Source: Zoogloeaceae bacterium
Lineage (GTDB): Bacteria > Pseudomonadota > Gammaproteobacteria > Burkholderiales > Rhodocyclaceae
Direction of reading: 5' to 3'
DNA: 64,000 nucleotides
Assembly: GCA_024235595.1 (NCBI GenBank)
Contig: JACKMC010000003.1
Span: 248,001 to 312,000, forward strand
Made by a program: the position numbers and the translations under genes. A model generated the notes under the pieces. The model did not search any database. It was not told the DNA's origin and saw only the letters and a list, made by a program, of their open reading frames with translations. Below are positions 56,077-64,000 of this stretch, one piece after another (position 1 is the stretch's first letter; each line of letters begins with the position of its first letter).

Positions 56077-57003
56077 TTAACGGCCGACCCAGCCTGCAAT
56101 CACAAGCAGGACCAGCAACAGCAGGCACAGCAGCAGGGATCGCCATACGAGTCCTACCGTCGCCTGCATGAAATCCGCGTCTGCCTCATCACCTACGCCC
56201 ATCTCGGGCCGGTCGAGGACCTCGCCCGACTCGTGCACAGGCATGCCCAGACGCACTCCGAGCGCTCCTGCGCCACTCGCGATGAGAATTCCGTCGGTGT
56301 GATCCGGCCACTGAAGCGACTGGGTCCGCCAGCAGAAAATCGCGTCCTCGAAGTCCCCCGCTATCGAAAATGCGACGGCGGTAACCCTTGTGGGAAGCCA
56401 GTCCAGCCACTCGAACGCGCGCCGGGCAAACGCACCGAAGTCGCCGAATTCCGCATCACGGCGCCGGCCCCACTCCTCGGCAAAGAACCTGGCCAGCCTG
56501 TAAAGCAAAGCCCCACTCGGGCCCGGCAACAGGATGAACCAAAAGCATACGCCAAAAACGTTTCGATGGGCTCCAATCAGGGCCCGTTCGATCGCGAGGC
56601 GCGCGACTTCGCTCGAACTGGCATCGGAGTAGCTACCGCCCCGCCATTCGCCGAGAAGCTGCCTCGCCCGATCGAGTTCGCCCATGCGCAAGGCCAGATG
56701 GACGTCGGTGAAGAAGTGGCTCTCCTGCCTGAAACCCATGGTCAGGTAGAGCACCGAGATATTGAAAAGGAGCGCGAGGACCGGGTGCAGGTGCCAGAGC
56801 AGAAAATATGCAAAGGCGCTAGCCAGCGTCAACGCTATGATGACCAGGACCCAGGCAATTCGACCGTTGCGGTGATGTCCATCGTTGAAACGCTCGACCA
56901 TCGCCGCCGAAACCTTGCGCAACGGCCCAACGACGAACCGGTCGACAGGCAGGGGCTTGATCTGCTCCACGAGCAACGCGACTATCAGAGCAAGAAGGGT
57001 CAT
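56077..57003 (-). CDS. CobD/AmpE-like membrane protein
   Basis: A 308-residue inner-membrane protein resembling CobD/CbiB/AmpE. It starts MTLLALIVALLVEQIKPLPV and has several hydrophobic helices (WVLVIIALTLASAFAYFLLW, VLALLFNISVLYLTMGF, a final LLLCLLLLVLLVIAGWVGR). FWFILLPGPSGALLYRLARFFAEEW matches the family helix. No cobalamin genes are near, so a cell-wall or AmpE-like role is as likely. The ATG at 57003 was chosen over 57042. Confidence 0.82.
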   Translation of the reverse strand: MTLLALIVALLVEQIKPLPVDRFVVGPLRKVSAAMVERFNDGHHRNGRIAWVLVIIALTLASAFAYFLLWHLHPVLALLFNISVLYLTMGFRQESHFFTDVHLALRMGELDRARQLLGEWRGGSYSDASSSEVARLAIERALIGAHRNVFGVCFWFILLPGPSGALLYRLARFFAEEWGRRRDAEFGDFGAFARRAFEWLDWLPTRVTAVAFSIAGDFEDAIFCWRTQSLQWPDHTDGILIASGAGALGVRLGMPVHESGEVLDRPEMGVGDEADADFMQATVGLVWRSLLLCLLLLVLLVIAGWVGR

Positions 57004-57060
57004 GCAATCACTTGGGTCAAAAGGCAGCGAGCAGGCGAGCACAATATCACATTCGCCACG

Positions 57061-57702
57061 TCAGTCCTCCGATAAAGGCCCATCCTCCTCGCCTCTCAGG
57101 AAATGCCGCAAGGTTACGAGCATGCCGGCGGTCGCCCCCCAGATATAGTGCCGACCATAGGGTATGGCGAAATACTGCCGACGCTGCCCCTCGATGACAA
57201 TGCTGTGCAGACGCTGATTGCGGCGATCCATGAGGAACCCAAGAGGTACCTCGAAGGCCTCGGCCACCTCGAATTCGTCCAGCCGCAATTCGAAAGGCGG
57301 CGCCACCAATCCCACCACCGGCGTGATATTGAAACCGGTGCCGGTCTGGTAGTCGGGCAGGCGACCCAGCAGTTCGACCTGCCCGGCATCGAGACCGATC
57401 TCTTCCGTGGTCTCGCGCAGGGCCGCTACCACCGGACTCTCGTCGTGGGCTTCGACGCGGCCACCCGGAAAACTGATCTGCCCAGGATGGTGATGAAGAT
57501 GATCGGTACGCTTGGTGAACAGGACCGTGATGCCGCCATCGCGAGCCACCAGCGGCACAAGAACTGCAGCAGGGCGCAATTGCCGCGGCACACTGGCCTC
57601 TCTTACCGGTGCGACTTGCCGTGGCGCGGAGAACAATGCCCGGATGCTGCTCGGGTCGCACCACGGTGAATCGACGTCAGATGCGGAATCCTGGTTCATC
57701 AA
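57061..57702 (-). CDS. Nudix CoA pyrophosphatase
   Basis: A 213-residue Nudix hydrolase of the NudL/CoAse type. The Nudix box is GGRVEAHDESPVVAALRETTEEIGL (in part here), with the CoAse-typical preceding HHHPGQISFPGG segment. It likely cleaves CoA into 4'-phosphopantetheine and 3',5'-ADP. It overlaps the aspartic protease stop by four bases and is followed by the CobD-like gene. Confidence 0.92.
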   Translation of the reverse strand: MMNQDSASDVDSPWCDPSSIRALFSAPRQVAPVREASVPRQLRPAAVLVPLVARDGGITVLFTKRTDHLHHHPGQISFPGGRVEAHDESPVVAALRETTEEIGLDAGQVELLGRLPDYQTGTGFNITPVVGLVAPPFELRLDEFEVAEAFEVPLGFLMDRRNQRLHSIVIEGQRRQYFAIPYGRHYIWGATAGMLVTLRHFLRGEEDGPLSED

Positions 57703-58430
57703 TATCGCTGTTTGAGGGTAAGCACCGTACTTTGCCGCGAGATCTCCATGCGGTTCAGGGCACTCATGCCGAGAAGCGCAAAAGGCAGATCGCCTTCATG
57801 GACTGCTGCCTCGACGCCACGAAACACGAGTTCACCCAGTTTGAGCTCATCGATCCGCACCAGCCAGACCCTCGCCGACCCATTCGCCGTCTGGGTCCTG
57901 ACCTGTCGCCCCGACCTGTAATCGAGGCCCGCTCGCTGGGCATCTGCCCGACCCAGCGAAACCAGCGAGGCCCCGGTATCGACCAGAAATCTCACCGCCG
58001 CGAGATTGACGCGGCCGTCGAGGAAGAAGTGCCCGCGTGAATCGGCGGACACCGTAAGAGACCGCCCGCGCACAGACTCGTTCCCGTGTCGCGCGACCCG
58101 TTCGCCGACCCGCAGGGTCGCCCGTCGCCCCTCGGCCTGGAAGGTGACACGATCACCGTCGACGGCAATCAGCCGCACACCCGCCCGGGATTCTCCTATT
58201 GCCAGGGTCCTCGGAGCGGCGCCATCGATCATGAGAACGGCCTTGCCTGGGAAGACCCCGGCAACAACGACATCCGCAGCCAGAAGGCGCGCACCGGGCA
58301 CGAGAAGAAACGCTGCGGCAAGCAGCGCGCACAACACCACCCGCTGCAAGTCGTGCGCGGGGTGACGCGAAATGCTCGCCGACAAGCGGGGGCGACGCCT
58401 TTCAGGCGTAGGTATCGACGTTGCCGCCAA
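57699..58430 (-). CDS. Retropepsin-like aspartic protease (clan AA)
   Basis: A protein of up to 243 residues with a retroviral-type aspartic protease domain: VNLAAVRFLVDTGASLVSLG with the catalytic DTGAS, then AVHEGDLPFALLGMSALNRM. A hydrophobic segment QRVVLCALLAAAFLLVPGARLLA precedes it, so it is exported or membrane-anchored. The first residue is uncertain: a TTG at 58430 overlaps the YjfB-like gene; TTGs at 58385 and 58349 are alternatives and 58349 gives a neat signal peptide. Target unknown. Confidence 0.83.
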   Translation of the reverse strand: MAATSIPTPERRRPRLSASISRHPAHDLQRVVLCALLAAAFLLVPGARLLAADVVVAGVFPGKAVLMIDGAAPRTLAIGESRAGVRLIAVDGDRVTFQAEGRRATLRVGERVARHGNESVRGRSLTVSADSRGHFFLDGRVNLAAVRFLVDTGASLVSLGRADAQRAGLDYRSGRQVRTQTANGSARVWLVRIDELKLGELVFRGVEAAVHEGDLPFALLGMSALNRMEISRQSTVLTLKQRY

Positions 58431-58605
58431 GCTGCTGGCCTGCCTGCGATGGCGGCACCGGCACAGGCACGGACTGCAGCAGCTGAAGCGCCGTCGCGGC
58501 CTGGATGTCGAGGGCCTTGCGCAACGTCTGCAGCGCGGCCTGTCCGCTCAAGGTATCCAGCCGGGCAGCGCTGGCGGCTGCCGTTGACACCGAAGATATC
58601 GACAT
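58402..58605 (-). CDS. YjfB-like small protein
   Basis: A 67-residue protein of the YjfB/putative motility family: SISSVSTAAASAARLDTLSG, then AALQTLRKALDIQAATALQLLQ and PQAGQQLGGNVDTYA. Family members are usually annotated as putative motility proteins, but there are no flagellar genes in this window. From the ATG at 58605, 8 bases after the yajQ stop. Confidence 0.72.
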   Translation of the reverse strand: MSISSVSTAAASAARLDTLSGQAALQTLRKALDIQAATALQLLQSVPVPVPPSQAGQQLGGNVDTYA

Positions 58606-58613
58606 GCTCGACC

Positions 58614-59099
58614 TCAATCCCTGAAGTTGCCGAACTGAAGAGGATACTCGGTGACGTCCTTGCGAACCAGTGCGATGCACTCCTGCAGCAGATCGCGCTT
58701 GGCGCCGCTCACCCGCACCGCATCGCCCTGGATGCTAGCCTGGACCTTGAGCTTGCTATCCTTGAGCAATTTAACGATGGTCTTTGCCAGATCCTGCTCC
58801 ACGCCAACCCTCACGACGAGCTCCTGCTTGACCTTGTTGCCGCCAACCTTCTGGATATCCCGGTACTCGAGGCAGCGAATGTCGATCTTCTTCGAGGTCA
58901 TCTCGGGCAGCAGGATGCCCTTCATCTGCTCGAGCTGGAATTCGGTGTCGGCGAACAGCGTCAGCAGCTTCTCACCCTGCTCTACACGGCAGTCGGAGCC
59001 CTTGAAGTCGTAGCGCCCGCCGATCTTGCGATTGGCACTCTCGACCGCATTGCGCAGGCTGACAAGATCCACTTCTGAAGTGATGTCGAATGATGGCAT
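58614..59099 (-). CDS. yajQ: YajQ family protein
   Basis: A 161-residue YajQ protein that in some bacteria binds c-di-GMP or nucleic acid. Signatures are MPSFDITSEVDLVSLRNAVE, the RYDFKGSDCRVE motif, LLPEMTSKKIDIRCL and the C-terminal ECIALVRKDVTEYPLQFGNFRD (in part). Its start overlaps nothing and the gap to ppnP is about 65 bases. Co-transcription with the arg block is likely from orientation. Confidence 0.94.
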   Translation of the reverse strand: MPSFDITSEVDLVSLRNAVESANRKIGGRYDFKGSDCRVEQGEKLLTLFADTEFQLEQMKGILLPEMTSKKIDIRCLEYRDIQKVGGNKVKQELVVRVGVEQDLAKTIVKLLKDSKLKVQASIQGDAVRVSGAKRDLLQECIALVRKDVTEYPLQFGNFRD

Positions 59100-59164
59100 G
59101 GCAAATTCCGTTCCGGTTCAAGGCTGCGCCCGGCGAACGGGCACGGTAAGGCGCAAGCGCGGGC

Positions 59165-59482
59165 TCAGCCGTAATGGCATACGTAGTGGAAAGGCTCGCC
59201 TTCCACCACAATATCGAAGCTCGAATTCGCCGGCACCTGGAACGACTCACCGGCCGTGCAGGTTCGCCATTCCGCAGCGCCTTCGAGACGGACACGACAG
59301 CTGCCTCCCACCGCCTCCATGACCTCCGGCGCGCCAGTCTTGAAGGTCAGGCTGGCGGGCAGGACAACCCCCACCGACTTGCGACTGCCATCGGCCAGGA
59401 TGAGATTGTGGCTGATGCACTTGCCATCGAAATAGACGTTTGCGGCCTTGTCCACCGAAACGCCATCGAAGCTGTTGCTCAT
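59165..59482 (-). CDS. ppnP: Pyrimidine/purine nucleoside phosphorylase PpnP
   Basis: A 105-residue cupin-type PpnP (formerly DUF1255), which phosphorolyses nucleosides. Landmarks are the DGKCISHNLILADGSRKSVGVVLP segment (in part), AAEWRTCTAGESFQVPANSSFDI and FHYVCHYG at the end. The ATG at 59482 is preferred to 59506. It sits between DUF2788 and yajQ in the leftward run. Confidence 0.9.
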   Translation of the reverse strand: MSNSFDGVSVDKAANVYFDGKCISHNLILADGSRKSVGVVLPASLTFKTGAPEVMEAVGGSCRVRLEGAAEWRTCTAGESFQVPANSSFDIVVEGEPFHYVCHYG

Positions 59483-59506
59483 TGCAGATATATCCTTCGC
59501 ACGCAC

Positions 59507-59737
59507 TCAGTCGATGCCGAGAAACTTGATGATGATTTCCTTGGAGATGAAACCGAGAAATCCGAGCCCGAGTCCGACGAACATCCAGATCGCACCGTAT
59601 TTCCCGGCCTTCGATTCCCAGGCGAGATGGCCGATGATGAACACCATGTACGCGATCAGGCCGGTGAAACACACCTTGAGCGAGATATCCTCGAACTCGG
59701 CGACAGTCAGGCCGAAGATCAGCGGTTCCGGTGCCAC
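59507..59737 (-). CDS. DUF2788 family membrane protein
   Basis: A 76-residue membrane protein with two TM helices (VCFTGLIAYMVFIIGHLAW and AIWMFVGLGLGFLGFIS). The GTG at 59737 (ACCGGAACCG context) has a GAGGAA ribosome binding site upstream. Function unknown. Starts 10 bases after the argG stop. Confidence 0.85.
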   Translation of the reverse strand: MAPEPLIFGLTVAEFEDISLKVCFTGLIAYMVFIIGHLAWESKAGKYGAIWMFVGLGLGFLGFISKEIIIKFLGID

Positions 59738-59747
59738 TCTATATTCC

Positions 59748-60977
59748 TCAGCCGCGCTTCATTCTGGCGTTCGCGGCAATTCGCATGCGAAGCGCGTTGA
59801 GGCGGATGAAGCCATGCGCATCCTTTTGGTCGTAAGCGCCCGCGTCGTCCTCGAAGGTCGCGATCGTCGGATCGAACAGCGAATCGGTCTTGGAGTCGCG
59901 GCCAACCACGATCACGTTGCCCTTGTAGAGCTTGAGGCGGACCCAGCCGTTCACCGTCGCTTGGGTCTGGTCGATCAGCGCCTGCATCGCTAGACGCTCG
60001 GGCGCCCACCAGTACCCGTTGTAGATGGTGCTGGCATAGCGCGGCATGAGGTCGTCCTTGAGGTGAGCCACTTCGCGGTCGAGCGTGATCGACTCGATCG
60101 CGCGATGAGCACGCAGCAGGATGGTGCCGCCCGGGGTTTCATAGCAGCCGCGGGATTTCATACCGACGTAGCGGTTTTCCACCAGATCGAGGCGTCCGAT
60201 ACCGTGCTTGCCCCCCAATTCGTTGAGTTTGGCGAGCAACTCGTGCGCCTTCATGCGCGTTCCATCAATGGCAACCAGATCGCCCTTCTCGAACTCGAGG
60301 TCGATGTATTCGGCAGCGTCCGGAGCCGCCTCGGGCGAGACCGTCCACCGCCACATCGACTCTTCGGCCTCCGCGGCGGGGTCCTCGAGGTGACGGCCCT
60401 CAAAGGAAATGTGCAGCAGGTTCGCATCCATCGAGTACGGAGAACCGCCCTGCTTGTGCTTCATCTCGATGGGGATGCCGTGCTTTTCAGCATAGGCGAG
60501 CAGCTTCTCGCGCGAGAGCAGATCCCATTCGCGCCACGGAGCGATCACTTTCACCCCCGGCATCAGTGCGTAGTAGCCGAGTTCGAAGCGCACCTGGTCG
60601 TTGCCCTTTCCGGTGGCACCATGCGAAACGGCATCCGCGCCGGTCTCGCGCGCAATCTCGATCTGGCGCTTTGAAATCAGCGGGCGCGCAATCGACGTGC
60701 CGAGCAGATACTCCCCTTCATAGACCGTGTTCGCGCGGAACATCGGAAACACGAAGTCGCGCACGAACTCTTCACGCAAATCGTCGATGTAGATGTGCTC
60801 GGGCTTGATTCCGAATTTCAGCGCCTTGGTGCGCGCCGGCTCGAGTTCCTCGCCCTGCCCCAGATCGGCGGTGAAGGTCACCACCTCGCATTGATAGGTA
60901 TCCTGCAGCCACTTCAGGATCACTGAAGTGTCGAGACCGCCGGAATAAGCCAGAACCACCTTTTTGACGTCGCTCAT
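59748..60977 (-). CDS. argG: Argininosuccinate synthase
   Basis: A 409-residue ArgG that joins citrulline and aspartate using ATP. The PP-loop is KVVLAYSGGLDTSVILKWLQ; the QCEVVTFTADLGQGEE segment, HGATGKGNDQVRFE, and the C-terminal GRDSKTDSLFDPTIATFEDDAGAYDQKDAHGFIRL (in part) are diagnostic. It lies 35 bases after the cytochrome gene, downstream of argF and argD in the same run. Confidence 0.98.
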   Translation of the reverse strand: MSDVKKVVLAYSGGLDTSVILKWLQDTYQCEVVTFTADLGQGEELEPARTKALKFGIKPEHIYIDDLREEFVRDFVFPMFRANTVYEGEYLLGTSIARPLISKRQIEIARETGADAVSHGATGKGNDQVRFELGYYALMPGVKVIAPWREWDLLSREKLLAYAEKHGIPIEMKHKQGGSPYSMDANLLHISFEGRHLEDPAAEAEESMWRWTVSPEAAPDAAEYIDLEFEKGDLVAIDGTRMKAHELLAKLNELGGKHGIGRLDLVENRYVGMKSRGCYETPGGTILLRAHRAIESITLDREVAHLKDDLMPRYASTIYNGYWWAPERLAMQALIDQTQATVNGWVRLKLYKGNVIVVGRDSKTDSLFDPTIATFEDDAGAYDQKDAHGFIRLNALRMRIAANARMKRG

Positions 60978-61012
60978 TTCTTCACTACCATCCAGATATC
61001 AGTTTGCCGGGT

Positions 61013-61456
61013 TCAACGCACCCGGTAAGCCATGTGACAGGAGGCACAGGCGCTCACTACCGCCTGATATCCTGCAAAAATCCGCCTTGCATCACCGCTG
61101 CGAATCGCCTCCGACCAGGAGTTCGCAGCATCGTGCATGGCAATTCCCATTCGATGCATCGGGGCCGGCATGTGTCGGCCAGGCGCGTTCGGATTGCCAC
61201 GCATCTGCCCCATCGCCCCGAATCCAAGCCCAGCGTCGGCCGCCACGGCAGCGGCATTGAAGTCCCCTTCCGCCAGCAGACCGGAAACTTCCGCAATCGC
61301 GAGAGTATGCGCCCGCATGTCGGCGCGCATCAAAGCGATTGACTCCGCCGGCATCTTGGCGAACTGCCGTACATCCTCGTCGTTCTCGGCAGCGCCTGCC
61401 TGCCCCGCCAATAGCAGCAGTACGATCAGGGTCGCGCCATGCAGGCTGCTAGTCAT
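61013..61456 (-). CDS. Cytochrome c'-like protein between argF and argG
   Basis: A 147-residue exported cytochrome with a signal peptide (HGATLIVLLLLAGQAGAAEND). A single heme site CASCHMAYRVR at the extreme C-terminus and an otherwise helical sequence resemble cytochrome c' (four-helix bundle). It starts ATG at 61456, inside the argF 3' end (ATGACTAG overlaps the argF TAG), so it is translationally coupled to argF despite no metabolic link. Could scavenge NO, as other c' proteins do. Confidence 0.85.
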   Translation of the reverse strand: MTSSLHGATLIVLLLLAGQAGAAENDEDVRQFAKMPAESIALMRADMRAHTLAIAEVSGLLAEGDFNAAAVAADAGLGFGAMGQMRGNPNAPGRHMPAPMHRMGIAMHDAANSWSEAIRSGDARRIFAGYQAVVSACASCHMAYRVR

Positions 61457-62372
61457 CCACCCGCCCGAGCAGCAGGAACTCCAGCAAGGCCTTTTGCGCG
61501 TGAAGCCTGTTCTCGGCCTCATCCCAGACCACGCTGTTGGCGCCATCGATCACACCGGCCGAGACCTCCTCACCGCGATGCGCCGGCAGGCAATGCATGA
61601 ACAGCGCGTCGGGTCGCGCAACGGCCATCATTTCCTCGTCGACCTGCCAATCGGCAAAGGCCTTCATGCGGGCCTCGTTTTCCGCCTCGAAACCCATTGA
61701 GGTCCACACATCGGTGGTAACCAGATCGGCCCCTCTGCAGGCGTCCATCGGATCGGCGAACTGCTCGAAATTGTCGGTACCGTAAAGGCCCGCCCGCTCC
61801 GGCTCCACTTCGTAGCCCGGCGGCGTCGACACATGGACATTGAACCCGAGCACTTCGGCCGCCTGCAGCCAGGTGTTGCACATGTTGTTCGAATCGCCGA
61901 TCCAGGCGATGGTCTTGCCCTTGATCGAACCACGGTGTTCGATGAAGGTGACGATGTCCGCCAGGATCTGACAGGGGTGGTACTCGTTGGTCAGACCATT
62001 GATCACCGGCACCCGCGAATTCGCTGCGAAGCGCTCGATGATCTCCTGTTCGAAGGTGCGGATCATGACGATGTCGGTCATGCGCGAAATCACTTGCGCA
62101 GCGTCTTCGACAGGCTCACCGCGCCCCAGCTGCGAGTCGCGGGTATTCAGGTAGATCGCGGCGCCGCCGAGTTGCTGCATGCCGGCTTCGAAAGACAGGC
62201 GAGTACGGGTACTGGCCTTTTCGAAGATCATCACCAGCGAACGATCGAACAAGGGGTGGTAAGGCTCGTAGCGCTTGAATTTCTCCTTGATGCGGCGGAC
62301 GCGCTCGAACAGGTAGGCGTACTCCGGCGCGGAAAAGTCCTTGAACTGGAGATAGTGGCGTGGTGGGTTCAT
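61449..62372 (-). CDS. argF: Ornithine carbamoyltransferase
   Basis: A 307-residue OTCase. The carbamoyl-phosphate site is EKASTRTRLSFEAGM (STRT), HPCQILADIVTF-type segment GLTNEYHPCQILAD holds HPCQ, and FMHCLPAHRGEEV is the ornithine-side Cys loop. It makes citrulline for ArgG. It follows argD by 18 bases in the leftward run. Confidence 0.97.
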   Translation of the reverse strand: MNPPRHYLQFKDFSAPEYAYLFERVRRIKEKFKRYEPYHPLFDRSLVMIFEKASTRTRLSFEAGMQQLGGAAIYLNTRDSQLGRGEPVEDAAQVISRMTDIVMIRTFEQEIIERFAANSRVPVINGLTNEYHPCQILADIVTFIEHRGSIKGKTIAWIGDSNNMCNTWLQAAEVLGFNVHVSTPPGYEVEPERAGLYGTDNFEQFADPMDACRGADLVTTDVWTSMGFEAENEARMKAFADWQVDEEMMAVARPDALFMHCLPAHRGEEVSAGVIDGANSVVWDEAENRLHAQKALLEFLLLGRVDD

Positions 62373-62390
62373 TCCGACCTTCTAAGTTCT

Positions 62391-63563
62391 TCAGGCGCCC
62401 AGGTGGGCACGAATCAGCGGCACGAGCCGCTCGATCAGCACATCCGAATCAGCCTCTGTGAATACGAGCGGCGGCAGCAGTCGCACGACGCGTTCCGCCG
62501 TCACGTTGATCAGCAGGCCCGCGGAAAGCGCCTGGCCGACCAGTTCGCCGCACGGCCGATCGAGTTCGATGCCTATCATCAGCCCCTGGCCACGGATATC
62601 ACGGACACCGCTCAGCCCTTCGAATGCGGCGGCGAATCCCCGGCGGATGTATTCGCCGACTTTCGCGGCGCGCTCGAGCAGGCCCTCACTCTCCAGCACT
62701 TCCAGGGTTGCGAGGCCCGCTGCACAGGCAAGCGGATTACCGCCGAACGTCGACCCATGATTGCCGGGCTTGAAGACGTCGACCGCCGGACCCGCCGCAA
62801 GACACGCGCCGATCGGCACGCCGGAACCAAGACCCTTGGCCAGCGACATCACGTCGGGGCGAATGCCGACCTGCTGATGGGCGAACCAGGCACCCGTTCT
62901 ACCGATCCCGCATTGCACCTCGTCCAGCATCATCAGCCAGCCGTGGCGGGTGCACAGTTCGCGAACCGCACGCAGATAGTCAGCATGCGCGACGTGAACG
63001 CCACCTTCACCCTGAATGGGCTCGAGCAGCACGGCGACGACATTCGGGTTGCTTTCGGCGACCTTGTTGATCGCTTCGAGATCGTCGAAGGGGACGCGGA
63101 CGAAACCGGTCACCAGCGGCTCGAAGCCGACCTGGACCTTGCGGTTTCCGGTTGCGGACAGGGTCGCCAGGGTTCGACCGTGGAACGACTGATCCATGAC
63201 GATGATCGCAGGCTGGTCGATGCCCTTGTGATGACCATATAGACGGGCGAGCTTGATCGATGCCTCGTTCGCCTCGCAGCCCGAGTTGCAGAAGAACACC
63301 TGGTCCATCTGCGCCAGTGCAGCAAGCCGATCGCCCAGTGCTTCCTGCAGCGGGATGCGATAGATGTTCGAGGTATGAATGACGTTCGCGGCCTGCTTGG
63401 CAATCGCCTCCACCAGACGCGGATGATTGTGCCCCAGGGTCGACACGGCAATGCCGGCGAGTGCATCGAGGTAGGCCTTGCCGCCTTCGTCGAAAAGCCA
63501 AACCCCCTCGCCTCGCTCGAAGGCGACTGGCAAACGCCCATACGTATTCATCAGGTGCGGCAT
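62391..63563 (-). CDS. argD: Acetylornithine aminotransferase
   Basis: A 390-residue PLP aminotransferase, ArgD. The glycine-rich segment CNSGCEANEASIKLAR, the LLEPIQGEGGVH segment, and the PLP-Lys region DVMSLAKGLGSGVPIGACLA are clear. Aromatic N-terminal LPVAFERGEGVWLFDEGGKAYLD also fits. The ATG at 63563 has CAGGAG upstream. It leads argD-argF-cyt-argG. A terminator-like hairpin 58 bases upstream may regulate it. Confidence 0.96.
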   Translation of the reverse strand: MPHLMNTYGRLPVAFERGEGVWLFDEGGKAYLDALAGIAVSTLGHNHPRLVEAIAKQAANVIHTSNIYRIPLQEALGDRLAALAQMDQVFFCNSGCEANEASIKLARLYGHHKGIDQPAIIVMDQSFHGRTLATLSATGNRKVQVGFEPLVTGFVRVPFDDLEAINKVAESNPNVVAVLLEPIQGEGGVHVAHADYLRAVRELCTRHGWLMMLDEVQCGIGRTGAWFAHQQVGIRPDVMSLAKGLGSGVPIGACLAAGPAVDVFKPGNHGSTFGGNPLACAAGLATLEVLESEGLLERAAKVGEYIRRGFAAAFEGLSGVRDIRGQGLMIGIELDRPCGELVGQALSAGLLINVTAERVVRLLPPLVFTEADSDVLIERLVPLIRAHLGA

Positions 63564-63907
63564 CACTTCTCCTGGAGGCAGCCAGCGAGCCCGTAGAACG
63601 GGACTCATCCATGAAAAGCAGACGGCGGCACAAGCCGCCGTCGGCGTTAAATTGACCCGTAATGGTAAGCGAAAGCGGCCCCGCATGTATAGTTTGAGCC
63701 CCTCTGCAAAACCAGGGAGCAGCTCACCGCACGGCGTCCGAATTCATCCTGTGGTGTAGCTCAGCGTAATGCGAAACGCCCTTTTTCTGATACCATTCGG
63801 CAGCGCGGCCGCCTGGGCAAGGTCACCGACAAGCTGACCACCTTCGAACCGGCGACGACACGCACGCAAGCATCCAATTTCCCGCATACAGCCTCGTGGC
63901 TCGGAAA
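63564..63907. other. Intergenic region between argD and DUF3579 gene
   Basis: A 344-base gap between divergent genes. It holds a hairpin at 63621-63642 and, on the minus strand, a TATACA at 63686-63691 that could be the argD -10. A GTAGCTCAGC stretch near 63754 resembles a tRNA D-arm, but no tRNA fold completes it. Confidence 0.4.
63621..63642 (-). terminator. Terminator-like hairpin in the argD leader
   Basis: On the minus strand GACGGCGGC, loop TTGT, GCCGCCGTC, then TGCTTTTC. Perfect 9-bp stem, about 58 bases before the argD ATG. No gene ends just upstream on that strand, so attenuation or a short RNA are options. Confidence 0.5.
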
Positions 63908-64000
63908 ATGAAACCTAGAATCCAGAGCTTTGTCATCGTCGGTGTCACCAATGAAGGCAAGAAATTCAGGCCTAGCGACTGGGCGGACCGGCTCTGCGGA
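63908..64000 (+). CDS. DUF3579 family protein, partial (cut by right edge)
   Basis: The first 31 codons of a rightward gene: KPRIQSFVIVGVTNEGKKF followed by RPSDWADRLCG, matching the N-terminus of DUF3579 proteins, which are small (about 100 residues) and of unknown function. It starts at an ATG at 63908 and continues past the window end. Divergent from argD. Confidence 0.72.
   Translation, partial: MKPRIQSFVIVGVTNEGKKFRPSDWADRLCG

Noticed and set aside
54739..57075. 778-codon plus-strand ORF
   Set aside because: Runs antisense through the thiolase and CobD-like genes. Composition is that of a reverse-frame shadow.
61833..63242. 469-codon plus-strand ORF
   Set aside because: Antisense to argF and argD.
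63745..63790. tRNA-like GTAGCTCAGC segment
   Set aside because: Only a D-arm-like string; no acceptor stem, anticodon arm or T-arm can be formed around it.

Overview
The window is GC-rich, densely coded DNA from a betaproteobacterium, most probably a member of the Rhodocyclales/Zoogloeaceae (Azoarcus-Thauera-like). This rests on gene content: NarX/NarL next to a Dnr-like regulator, paired AcnB/AcnA aconitases, small DUF2788/DUF2789/DUF3579/DUF6394-type proteins, and argD-argF-argG in one run. It looks chromosomal. I see no rRNA, tRNA, CRISPR array, insertion sequence or prophage.

Positions 1-7525 hold most of a type VI secretion system as two divergent operons. Leftward: a TPR lipoprotein, tssB, tssC, hcp, tssE and tssF (cut by the window edge). 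Rightward: tssJ, tssK, tssL. TssM, TssA, TssG, ClpV and VgrG are not here; some probably lie beyond the left edge. Positions 7600-16550 are housekeeping and accessory genes: slyX, an NfsA-like nitroreductase, a YitT-family protein, creA, an RluF-like pseudouridine synthase, dodecin, an RbgA/YlqF-like GTPase, a cold-shock protein, and a Xre-RES toxin-antitoxin pair.

Positions 16600-30000 hold purT with a small lipoprotein, then a nitrate/anaerobic regulatory block: a Crp/Fnr-type regulator divergent from narX-narL, with a perfect 7-2-7 NarL-like palindrome between them. Then come yaeQ with a MazG-like protein, a GcvR-like ACT protein, a LysE exporter, a MaoC-like protein, polyphosphate kinase 2, cardiolipin synthase and a YgiQ-type radical SAM protein. 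Positions 30100-46700 carry a DUF3014 protein, divergent acnB and acnA, MOSC, HDOD and YchJ proteins, a membrane protein coupled to a two-TM RCK potassium channel, an S4 protein, an Ap4A phosphorylase, a Cys-cluster protein, the dusC / TrmB-like / UPF0149 operon and an OmpA-family protein.

Positions 46900-54620 hold rpmE, an ArnT-like glycosyltransferase, orn, an M48 protease, a cytochrome c, rsgA and an alpha-E / circularly permuted ATP-grasp pair. From 63563 down to 54868 almost everything reads leftward: argD, argF, a cytochrome c'-like gene, argG, a DUF2788 protein, ppnP, yajQ, a YjfB-like protein, an aspartic protease, a Nudix CoA pyrophosphatase, a CobD/AmpE-like membrane protein and a thiolase. 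The right edge cuts a DUF3579 gene.

Most of the window is ordinary core genome. The observations I think most worth checking are the CTG start overlapping the antitoxin stop in the RES toxin gene, the NarL-like palindrome, the terminator-like hairpin in the argD leader, a 17-bp inverted repeat spanning the stop codon of the YitT gene, and the cytochrome gene overlapping argF.
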